A program made the position numbers and the translations under genes. Under the pieces are notes generated by a model. It ran no database searches. It was not told where the DNA came from and worked only from the letters and a program-made list of their open reading frames with translations. A stretch of 6,841 nucleotides of DNA from Candidatus Sumerlaeota bacterium (GTDB lineage: Bacteria; Sumerlaeota; Sumerlaeia; MVZB01; JAJFLK01): contig JAJFLK010000317.1 of NCBI GenBank assembly GCA_021772735.1, positions 1-6,841 on the forward strand. Direction: 5' to 3'. Below, in pieces: positions 1 through 6,050 of the stretch (position 1 is the stretch's first letter; every line of letters begins with the position of its first letter).

Positions 1-316
1 CATCGGGCCAGTGTTCAGCGTGCCGAAGCTCTTGAAGCGCCACGGCCTGACCGTCGACGACATCGACCTTTGGGAACTGAACGAGGCCTTCGCCGTGCAG
101 GTGCTTTATTGCCGCGAGCGGCTCGGGATCGACCCGGCCAAGCTCAACATCAACGGCGGCTCGATCTCGATCGGACATCCGTTCGGCATGACGGGCTCGC
201 GGATGGTCGGCACGCTGGCGAACCAGATGATCGAGAACAAAGCCCGTTACGGCGTCGTGACGATGTGCATCGGCGGCGGACAGGGCGCGGCCGGACTGTT
301 CGAGCTGTGCGGCTGA
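1..316 (+). CDS. Thiolase (acetyl-CoA C-acyltransferase family), C-terminal part only
   Basis: The reading frame enters from the left edge (first full codon at base 2) and stops at TGA 314-316, so only about 104 C-terminal residues are visible. They match the C-terminal half of the thiolase fold: a WELNEAFA block (the NEAFA motif), then NGGSISIGHPFGMTG with the catalytic His codon at 176-178, then the MCIGGGQGAAGLFE block with the catalytic Cys codon at 266-268. In this family, that Cys and His act in thiolytic cleavage of 3-ketoacyl-CoA or in the reverse Claisen condensation. The active-site Cys of the N-terminal half lies outside the window and cannot be checked. The wording of the His and Cys blocks resembles beta-oxidation thiolases more than biosynthetic PhaA types, but this is only a leaning. 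An acyl-CoA synthetase follows downstream, which fits a fatty-acid degradation role. A hairpin terminator lies 60 bases after the stop. Confidence 0.93.
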   Translation, partial: IGPVFSVPKLLKRHGLTVDDIDLWELNEAFAVQVLYCRERLGIDPAKLNINGGSISIGHPFGMTGSRMVGTLANQMIENKARYGVVTMCIGGGQGAAGLFELCG

Positions 317-375
317 GCGGGCATGAAAATCGCCTGAACGGACATAAACAAGGCCGAATTGAGAACATGGATTTG

Positions 376-416
376 AGACCGGGACACGCGCGAAAGTGCT
401 CTCCCGGTCTTCTTTC
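376..416 (+). terminator. Probable Rho-independent terminator of the thiolase gene
   Basis: AGACCGGGA at 376-384 is the exact reverse complement of TCCCGGTCT at 402-410, giving a perfect 9-bp stem. Inside the 17-base loop, CAC (385-387) can pair with GTG (396-398) to extend the structure. The 3' arm runs into the pyrimidine-rich stretch TCTTCTTTC (408-416), a weak but acceptable U-tract. Its position 60 bases after the thiolase stop and well ahead of the next start fits transcription termination. The U-tract is broken by C residues, so efficiency is uncertain. Confidence 0.6.
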
Positions 417-569
417 GTGTGGGCCGATTCGACGCGATGCCATATCCGTGTAGAAGCGGAGAAGCAGGGGTGTTTTCCTGGCGCGAAGCGCGCGGCCTCT
501 GGACATTGCTTCGATAAAATGAAATGATCCTACCAGTATCGAACGGATCGAATGAGAAGCCGGGATGAC
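417..569 (+). other. Leader region upstream of the acyl-CoA synthetase, no confident promoter
   Basis: This stretch between the terminator hairpin and the ligase ribosome binding site must hold the ligase promoter if the hairpin works. I see AT-rich patches (GATAAAAT at 513-520 and a TTGCTT at 506-511), but no pair of -35 and -10 boxes with a normal spacer. No conserved small gene, repeat or riboswitch-like fold is evident. Confidence 0.4.
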
Positions 570-575
570 GGGGGA
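570..575 (+). promoter_or_regulatory. Ribosome binding site that favours the start at 585
   Basis: The purine run GGGGGA ends 9 bases before the ATG at 585. It almost touches the alternative ATG at 576, leaving no spacer, and lies downstream of the alternative ATG at 552. The spacing therefore supports initiation at 585. Confidence 0.5.
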
Positions 576-584
576 ATGTCCGCA

Positions 585-2225
585 ATGGAACGACCTACGA
601 ACTACCGGCCGCTTTCGCCGATATCGTTTTTGGAGCGAACCGCGAACGTGTATCGCACTCGCAGGGCGGTGGTTTACGGCGATACCGAATACACCTGGAA
701 ACAGTTCGCCGCGCGGGTATATCGCCTGGCGAACGCGCTGACCGAGGCCGGGATCGGCGATGGCGATTGCGTCGCCTTCCTGTGCCCGAACATCCCGCCG
801 ATGCTCGAAGCGCATTTCGGCGTGCCTCTGACGGGCGGCTTTCTTTGCTCGATCAACATCCGGCTCGCCCCTCGCGAGATCGAATACATCATCAATCACT
901 CCGGCGCGAAGGCGCTGTTCGTGGATTCCGAATTTGCCACCGTGATCGAGCCGATCCTGGATAAAATTCCCGAAGTTAAGATGATCGTGAATATCATCGA
1001 CGAGGGCGCAGCCATTGGCTCAAAGGCCGCGCCGGGGCACGGCGGCAAACCGCTCGAAGGCAAACCGAATTACGAAGACTTCATCGCCGGCGGATCGCCC
1101 GAGCCCGTCGAGAATCCGGTCGAGGACGAGACCGGCGCGATCTCGATCAATTACACCAGCGGGACAACCGGCAATCCCAAGGGCGTCGTCTACACGCATC
1201 GCGGCGCGTATCTGAACTGCCTTGGCGACGCGCTGGAATCCGGGCTCGGGACGCACACGAGATACCTGTGGACCGTGCCCATGTTTCACTGCAACGGCTG
1301 GTGCTTCACCTGGGGCGTGACGGCTGTGGGCGGGACTCACGTCTGCCTGCGTAAGGTCGATCCCGAGGTGATTTTCGACCTGATCGAGAGCGAGCGGATC
1401 ACCATGTTCTGTTCGGCGCCGACGGTCCTGATCTCGCTATACAGTCACCCGCGTGCCAAGTCGGTCAAGATCGACTGGCCGATGATGGCGTTTACCGGCG
1501 GCGCGCCGCCCTCGCCGACAGTCATCAAGGAAATGGAATCCCTCGGCATCGAGATCAACCAGATTTATGGCCTGACCGAAACCTACGGGCCGCATACGGT
1601 CTGCGCGTGGCAGGAGAAATTCGATGGGCAGGGCGCCGAACGCCGGTTTGCGATGAAGGCGCGCCAGGGCGTCGCGAACATCACGGCGCATGAGCTATCG
1701 GTCTTCGATGAAGAGAACAATCCCGTCCCCGCAGACGGGGAGACCATGGGCGAGGTCGTCATGCGGGGCAATAACGTCATGGCGGGATACTTCAAAGACG
1801 CCGAGGCCACGGCCCAGGCGTTCCGGGGCGGCTGGTTCCACAGCGGCGACATGGGCGTGATGCACGCCGACGGATACATCGAGCTGCGCGATCGCAGCAA
1901 GGATGTCATCATCAGCGGCGGAGAGAATATCTCTTCGATCGAGGTCGAAAACACTCTGTATCGCCACCCCTCGGTGCTCGAAGCCGCCGTGGTCGGCGTG
2001 CCGCATGAGAAGTGGGGCGAAGTGCCCAAGGCCTACATCGTCCCCAAACCAGGCGAGACGCCGAGCGAGCAGGAAATCATCGAGTTCTGCCGCGGCGAGA
2101 TGGCACACTTCAAATGCCCGAAGTCTGTCGAGTTCGGCGAACTGCCCAAGACCTCAACCGGGAAGATCAAGAAATTCGTCCTGCGCGAGAAGGAATGGGC
2201 CGGCCAGGAAAAGCGTATTAACTGA
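585..2225 (+). CDS. AMP-forming acyl-CoA synthetase (fatty-acid/carboxylate CoA ligase)
   Basis: A member of the ANL adenylate-forming superfamily, which activates a carboxylic acid with ATP to an acyl-adenylate and then an acyl-CoA. From the ATG at 585 the protein has 546 residues, a normal full length. Visible motifs are the phosphate-binding loop TSGTTGNPKG (about 191-200), the A5 motif YGLTE (328-332), the ATP-ribose Asp in GWFHSGD (Asp422), the hinge block RDRSKD starting at 435, the A8 loop GGENIS (445-450), and PKTSTGKIKK with the catalytic A10 lysine at about 527. All key residues are present. The N-terminus (NYRPLSPISFLERTA) fits the medium/long-chain and plant acyl-activating-enzyme-like branch, so a fatty or aryl acid substrate is likely; the exact one cannot be read. 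Alternative starts at 552 and 576 would add 11 or 3 residues; 585 has the best-spaced ribosome binding site. A thiolase lies upstream, and an exported propeller protein begins 24 bases downstream, probably on the same transcript. Confidence 0.95.
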   Translation: MERPTNYRPLSPISFLERTANVYRTRRAVVYGDTEYTWKQFAARVYRLANALTEAGIGDGDCVAFLCPNIPPMLEAHFGVPLTGGFLCSINIRLAPREIEYIINHSGAKALFVDSEFATVIEPILDKIPEVKMIVNIIDEGAAIGSKAAPGHGGKPLEGKPNYEDFIAGGSPEPVENPVEDETGAISINYTSGTTGNPKGVVYTHRGAYLNCLGDALESGLGTHTRYLWTVPMFHCNGWCFTWGVTAVGGTHVCLRKVDPEVIFDLIESERITMFCSAPTVLISLYSHPRAKSVKIDWPMMAFTGGAPPSPTVIKEMESLGIEINQIYGLTETYGPHTVCAWQEKFDGQGAERRFAMKARQGVANITAHELSVFDEENNPVPADGETMGEVVMRGNNVMAGYFKDAEATAQAFRGGWFHSGDMGVMHADGYIELRDRSKDVIISGGENISSIEVENTLYRHPSVLEAAVVGVPHEKWGEVPKAYIVPKPGETPSEQEIIEFCRGEMAHFKCPKSVEFGELPKTSTGKIKKFVLREKEWAGQEKRIN

Positions 2226-2233
2226 GGAAACGG

Positions 2234-2239
2234 AAGGAG
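2234..2239 (+). promoter_or_regulatory. Ribosome binding site of the propeller protein gene
   Basis: AAGGAG at 2234-2239 is a near-consensus Shine-Dalgarno sequence, 10 bases before the ATG at 2250. It lies in the 24-base gap after the ligase stop and is the strongest such site in the window. It fixes the start of the exported protein and leaves no room for a separate promoter in the gap. Confidence 0.75.
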
Positions 2240-2249
2240 TCGATCTGGC

Positions 2250-4010
2250 ATGAGATATAATCGAGCAGCGCTGATTTGGGCGATCCTGGTCGTGCCGATG
2301 TGGGCCGAAGCCGCGCCGATGCAGTTTGTCGATGACGCTGCGGCTTCCGGTATTACATTCGTCCAGAGCCAGGCCGTCCGCAAATTCTCAAGCGGCGCGG
2401 TCGCCGAGGATTTCGACAACGATGGGTGGGTCGACCTGTATGTGGTGCAAGGCGACGAGCTACTCCCCTCTCACCTTTATATGAATCAGGGCGATGGAAC
2501 CTTCACCGAAGAAGCTGCGGACCGGGGGGCGCAACTTTTCGTCAATGGGCTTGGCCCGGCGGCGGCCGATTACGATAACGACGGCGATGTGGATCTCTGC
2601 GTCTCGACGAACGATGGGTTTCATCCGCTGCTCATCAACGACGGCGCCGCGACATTCACGATCCAGACCAATCAGGTCACGCAGCCGCTCACGGACCGGA
2701 CAACCAGCGTGAGCTGGGGCGATGTGGATAACGACGGTCAGCTCGAGCTGCTCCTGGGAACCTGGCAGATCGCCGGCGGGGCGACGAATCTTTTCATGTA
2801 CTACAATCGCGGCGGGGGCCAATTGGAGAACTACGAATTCCGCGTCGACCCCAGCTTGAAAGAACAATGGATCTTTTCGCCTCGATTCGCGGACGTAAAC
2901 AACGACAGAAGATCCGATCTCCTCGTCGTCGCCGATTTTACGAACTCTCAACTTTTTCATAACGTGGGCGGCGGCAAGTTCGAGAACTTAACGGCCATCT
3001 CGGGCGCGTCGCTGGATATGCACGGCATGGGAAATGCTGTCGGCGACTACGACAACGACGGCGATCTGGATTGGTTCGTCACGACGATCAACCGGGATCG
3101 GGACGAAAACCATCTGTATCGGAATCTTGGCGACGGCCTGTTCGAGGACGTATCGCTCGGGGCCGGCGTATTCGCTCAAGATGTCTGGGGCTGGGCGGCG
3201 TCATTCGGCGATCTCGACCTGGACGGCGATCTGGACATCATCCACACCGGGGGGTGGAACTTGCCCGGGGAACTCATGCTCTTCGATAATCAGGGCGATG
3301 GAACATTCGTCGAAGTCGCGCAGGTCTCGGGTCTGAGCGAGACGGTAGAGGGCCGGGGCCTCTTGCTTGCCGATCTCGATAACGACGGCGATCTGGACGT
3401 TTTCATCTCCGATGTCGGCGCGCCCCCGCTTCTATTTCGCAATGTGACGGCGACGACGAATCACTGGCTCAAGGTTCAACTGGCCGGTAAAGGAGCCTTG
3501 CATCGCCACGGCATCGGCTCGCGGGTTTACATCACGGCCGGCGGTGTGACTCAGATGCGCGAGCTCCACGCCTCGACGAATTACATGTCGCAGGATCCCG
3601 GCCGAATCGCGCATTTCGGGACGGGAGTCAACACGAAGGCGACCGAGGTCCGCGCGGAATGGGTCAATGGCGATGCAGTTATTCTTCCCGATGTCCCGAC
3701 CGACCAGGCCATCGAAATAACGAGCCCCGGGGCGTTGGTATCGAAGCGGCTTGCGGTGGTCGGGCAGTCCGTCGCGGCGTCAGGCGCGCGTATCTTGGCT
3801 CCGGGAGAAACCGGCGAATGGGAGGTCGAAGGCCAGATGTTTGCCGATCCGTTCAGCATGTCGTTCGCGACGCCCGGCGAGAAAGAATTAATCTGGAGAA
3901 TTTTCGACTCCGGCGGATCGACGCTCCTGCGAACCGAGATCCTTCGCATTCAAGTCATCGTGCCTCCGGTCGTGGTGAATCGCGCGGCAAGCTGGACCGA
4001 TTATCCGTAG
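2250..4010 (+). CDS. Exported FG-GAP/VCBS-repeat beta-propeller protein with ASPIC/UnbV domain
   Basis: 586 residues. The N-terminus is a Sec-type signal peptide: Arg2 and Arg5, a hydrophobic core (ALIWAILVVPMW) and an AEA cleavage site after about residue 21. Seven Asp-rich loops of the DxDxDG type begin at residues 54, 107, 158, 215, 266, 321 and 375. They recur every 51-57 residues, as expected for seven blades of an integrin-alpha-like propeller with Ca2+ in the loops. Residues about 404-494 (NHWLKVQLAG, GSRVYITAGG, ELHASTNYMSQD, HFGTG) match the ASPIC/UnbV domain, as in CRTAC1-like proteins. Residues about 495-586 form a further beta-rich segment that I cannot assign; it contains FATPGEKELIWRIFD, reminiscent of Ig- or PKD-like folds. 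There is no lipobox, C-terminal sorting signal or transmembrane anchor, so the product is probably periplasmic or secreted. Such proteins are linked to adhesion or extracellular binding, but the actual role and partner are unknown. The close spacing after the acyl-CoA ligase suggests co-transcription. The fourth loop is degenerate. Confidence 0.93.
   Translation: MRYNRAALIWAILVVPMWAEAAPMQFVDDAAASGITFVQSQAVRKFSSGAVAEDFDNDGWVDLYVVQGDELLPSHLYMNQGDGTFTEEAADRGAQLFVNGLGPAAADYDNDGDVDLCVSTNDGFHPLLINDGAATFTIQTNQVTQPLTDRTTSVSWGDVDNDGQLELLLGTWQIAGGATNLFMYYNRGGGQLENYEFRVDPSLKEQWIFSPRFADVNNDRRSDLLVVADFTNSQLFHNVGGGKFENLTAISGASLDMHGMGNAVGDYDNDGDLDWFVTTINRDRDENHLYRNLGDGLFEDVSLGAGVFAQDVWGWAASFGDLDLDGDLDIIHTGGWNLPGELMLFDNQGDGTFVEVAQVSGLSETVEGRGLLLADLDNDGDLDVFISDVGAPPLLFRNVTATTNHWLKVQLAGKGALHRHGIGSRVYITAGGVTQMRELHASTNYMSQDPGRIAHFGTGVNTKATEVRAEWVNGDAVILPDVPTDQAIEITSPGALVSKRLAVVGQSVAASGARILAPGETGEWEVEGQMFADPFSMSFATPGEKELIWRIFDSGGSTLLRTEILRIQVIVPPVVVNRAASWTDYP
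2409..3401 (+). repeat. Intragenic tandem repeat: seven Ca2+-loop propeller blades
   Basis: The Asp-rich loop codons begin at 2409, 2568, 2721, 2892, 3045, 3210 and 3372, a period of about 153-171 bases. The DNA itself is similar between blades: loops 2, 5 and 7 share near-identical GAYAACGACGGCGAT wording. A second element, GGCGATGGAAC (GDGTF), occurs near 2490 and again near 3296. The repeats follow the protein fold and are not mobile DNA. Confidence 0.85.
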
Positions 4011-4053
4011 ATACGAGTCTTGATGTGCCCCGGCACCCATATGAATCGCTAAT

Positions 4054-4461
4054 ATGAAATCCTGCCCCGGCGACGAATCGCACCACCGCGAATACAACAA
4101 CGAGCGCGACATGGATCGGTTCTGGGCTGAGATCAGGCCCGAGCGCGAACCCATGCAGCAGTGGTGGTTTATCCCCCTGCTGCTCGTGCTCGCCGTGGCA
4201 AGCGTTCCGTGGTATCTGCCCGGCGGCGTGACAGGGCGAATCGTTGGCGGTCTGCCGATCTGGGTCTGGACCGCCATTGCGTGCTCTGCGGGAATCTCAA
4301 CCCTGACGGCGGTCCTCGCCCTCCGGTTCTGGCGCGATGACGAACCGGACCACGAGCCCGAAAATCAGCGGGATCCCGAGCGGGGCGCCAAGACGCAAGA
4401 CGAGAAGACGGGCGCCGAACCGGACAATGAGGCTCCGGACAAAACGGATCTGCGCCCATGA
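4054..4461 (+). CDS. Small two-helix membrane protein paired with the SSS transporter (DUF3311/DUF997-like)
   Basis: 135 residues. The first 36 are hydrophilic. Helix 1 spans about 37-55 (WWFIPLLLVLAVASVPWYL) and helix 2 about 67-92, with a GLPIWVW entry. A charged tail of 42 residues holds 15 acidic and 7 basic side chains. The pattern of a first helix ending in a P-x-Y type turn, then a GLP-x-W motif and a second helix resembles the small DUF3311 or DUF997 (YhdT-type) proteins commonly encoded just before sodium:solute symporters; this match is from memory of the pattern. Its stop overlaps the symporter start as ATGA (4458-4461), which strongly suggests translational coupling and a shared job, perhaps as an accessory subunit. 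The start is uncertain: 4054 is the first in-frame ATG after a stop, but no Shine-Dalgarno sequence precedes it, and ATGs at 4111 and 4153 are alternatives. Both helices lie downstream of all three starts. Confidence 0.8.
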   Translation: MKSCPGDESHHREYNNERDMDRFWAEIRPEREPMQQWWFIPLLLVLAVASVPWYLPGGVTGRIVGGLPIWVWTAIACSAGISTLTAVLALRFWRDDEPDHEPENQRDPERGAKTQDEKTGAEPDNEAPDKTDLRP

Positions 4462-5948
4462 AGCCGGAACCGATCCATCTGGGCAATAGCGCGCTGGTCT
4501 TCATGGGCCTGTATCTGCTTGGGATGATCGGGCTCGGGTTTCTCGGCAGGTCGAGGCGGCGTGGGCACTCGCTCAAGGATTTCTACCTCGCCGGCTCCGG
4601 ATTCGGATTCATCGTTCTCTTCCTCACGCTGTTCGCGACCCAATACAGCGGGAACACTCTGCTTGGATTCTCGGGCCGGACGTACCGGCAGGGCGCAAGC
4701 TACATCAATTCGGTCACGTTCATGATCCTCGTGATCTCGTGTTACATGATCTATGCGCCCAGGCTGTATCGGCTCGCGAAGCGGTTCGGATACATCACAC
4801 CGGCCGATTTCATATACCACCGGTTCGGCTCGCACGCGCTTCGGGTTGTCGCCGTGATCCTGCTGTGCTGGGGTCTCGGCAATTACATCCTCGAGCAGCT
4901 CGTCGCGATGGGACACGCCGTCCAGGCTCTCTCGGACGGACGGATCGGGTTCATGACCGGCGTCGTAATACTGGCCTGTGTGATGCTGGTTTACGAATCG
5001 CTCGGCGGGATGCGATCGGTCGCGTGGACGGACGTCGCCCAGGGCATGCTCTTGCTCACCGGATGCTCGTGCATCCTCTACCTGCTGCTCACTTCCCAAG
5101 GCGGGCTGCCGGCGGCAGCCGAGACCATCATGGCAGACGTTCCCGAGAGATTCGAAACCCCCGGCTGGGCGGGCGTCAGGAGCTGGACGAGCAACCTGAT
5201 CCTGTTCGGCCTGGGCATCGCGATCTACCCGCACGCGATCCAACGGCTCTTTGCGGCGAGGACTCTTGGCACGCTGCGCAGGAGCCTGGGCGTCATGGCA
5301 TTCATGCCGCTGGTGACGACGCTCCTGGCGTTCATGATCGGCTTGATCGGCCTGAGCCGCTTCCCGGGCCTCTCCCACGTGGACGCCGATAAGATCACGG
5401 TCTACGTCATGAGCTCGATCGGCGGGCAGGGGTGGATCAGTTATTGGCTGGTGATCGTCGTGCTTTCGGCCGTCGTCGCGGCGATCATGTCCACTGCGGA
5501 TTCTGCCCTGCTCTCGATCGGCTCGATGGTCACCAAGGATATTTACAAGACCTACTTCCGGCCCGAGGCTAGCCCGGAACATTACCTCAAAGTCGGCAAG
5601 GTATTCGGCTGGGTGCTGATGGCCTTCCTGATCCTGTTCGCCTGGGTCTCGATTGAGACCGAAAGCTCGATATTCCTGCTCATCAAGCTCAAAGTGGAGT
5701 TCATGATCCAGCTCTCGCCAGCTTTCATGCTGGGGGTTTTCTGGCGTCGCCTCCCGGCCCGGGCGGTGCTTCTCGGCGTCGTCCTGGGCACGGCGTTCAC
5801 GCTGGTAGTCTGGGGCGGGGCCGCAGCCGGGGCGTGGGAGACCCGCTCGCCTTGGGGGATCAGCGCCGGAGTCTGGGGCCTCGCGATCAATTATGGGGTC
5901 TGCATCGCCGGCGGCCTGCTCGCGCCCGATCCTGCCAAAGAATCATGA
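4458..5948 (+). CDS. Sodium:solute symporter (SSS family), substrate unknown
   Basis: 496 residues, the usual family length, with about 13 hydrophobic segments by eye (first at about 11-30, last at about 470-489). Family marks: TQYSGNTLLGFSG at 61-73 in the first-repeat helix region, RLAKRFGYITPADFIYHRFG at 105-124, the classic GGMRSVAWTDVAQG signature at 183-196, YPHAIQR at 257-263, and the second signature MSTADSALLSIGSMVTKDIY at 344-363, whose Ser/Thr residues correspond to the Na+ site in LeuT-fold symporters. It therefore probably couples inward Na+ flow to uptake of a small organic solute. Family relatives carry proline, pantothenate, monocarboxylates or sugars, and nothing here picks one. 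The start ATG lies inside the stop of the upstream small membrane protein (ATGA), with only a weak GGA about 9 bases upstream, so translation is probably coupled. No truncation or frameshift is seen. Confidence 0.95.
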   Translation: MKPEPIHLGNSALVFMGLYLLGMIGLGFLGRSRRRGHSLKDFYLAGSGFGFIVLFLTLFATQYSGNTLLGFSGRTYRQGASYINSVTFMILVISCYMIYAPRLYRLAKRFGYITPADFIYHRFGSHALRVVAVILLCWGLGNYILEQLVAMGHAVQALSDGRIGFMTGVVILACVMLVYESLGGMRSVAWTDVAQGMLLLTGCSCILYLLLTSQGGLPAAAETIMADVPERFETPGWAGVRSWTSNLILFGLGIAIYPHAIQRLFAARTLGTLRRSLGVMAFMPLVTTLLAFMIGLIGLSRFPGLSHVDADKITVYVMSSIGGQGWISYWLVIVVLSAVVAAIMSTADSALLSIGSMVTKDIYKTYFRPEASPEHYLKVGKVFGWVLMAFLILFAWVSIETESSIFLLIKLKVEFMIQLSPAFMLGVFWRRLPARAVLLGVVLGTAFTLVVWGGAAAGAWETRSPWGISAGVWGLAINYGVCIAGGLLAPDPAKES

Positions 5949-6050
5949 CATTGCGGTCATAATTTTATGGCCCGGGCCCCGGCCGCGCGGTAGAATCGGT
6001 GCTTGCTGGCAATTTGCATCTTTCAGACAGGCAGAGCGGGAAAACAGAAT
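5949..6050 (+). promoter_or_regulatory. Intergenic region with weak terminator-like hairpin and possible promoter for the ATPase
   Basis: ATGAC (5945-5949) pairs with GTCAT (5956-5960) and is followed by AATTTTA, which may be a weak symporter terminator. Next comes a GC-rich block including the perfect 10-base palindrome GGCCCGGGCC (5969-5978). TAGAAT at 5991-5996 matches a sigma-70 -10 box at five of six positions, but no good -35 box lies 16-18 bases upstream. AGCGGGA at 6035-6041 is a plausible ribosome binding site 9 bases before the ATG at 6051. A change of transcription unit here is likely from the spacing; the exact promoter is not established. Confidence 0.3.

Noticed and set aside
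367..453. 28-codon frame in the thiolase-ligase gap
   Set aside because: It runs through the terminator hairpin, has no ribosome binding site and resembles no known peptide.
506..534. Possible sigma-70 promoter from TTGCTT and GATAAAAT upstream of the ligase
   Set aside because: The boxes sit almost side by side, and no -10-like sequence lies 16-18 bases after TTGCTT.
150..899. 249-codon open frame on the minus strand across the thiolase end and ligase start
   Set aside because: It overlaps two well-supported plus-strand genes and its product is Arg-rich with no recognisable motif.
4025..4036. GTGC/GCAC hairpin after the propeller gene as a terminator
   Set aside because: The stem is only 4 bp with a 4-base loop and no T-run follows.
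3950..4053. Possible frameshift or truncation at the end of the propeller protein
   Set aside because: The other two frames across and after the stop give no continuation of a beta domain, so the end at 4010 looks genuine.
4739..5392. 217-codon plus-strand frame inside the symporter
   Set aside because: It is out of frame with a full-length, motif-rich membrane protein, and its translation is Arg/His/Gly/Pro-rich without structure.
4365..5582. 405-codon open frame on the minus strand opposite the symporter
   Set aside because: Its translation is low-complexity, rich in Arg, Asp, His and Glu, with no domain. It mirrors the codon bias of the clear symporter gene, so it is a GC-rich antisense shadow.
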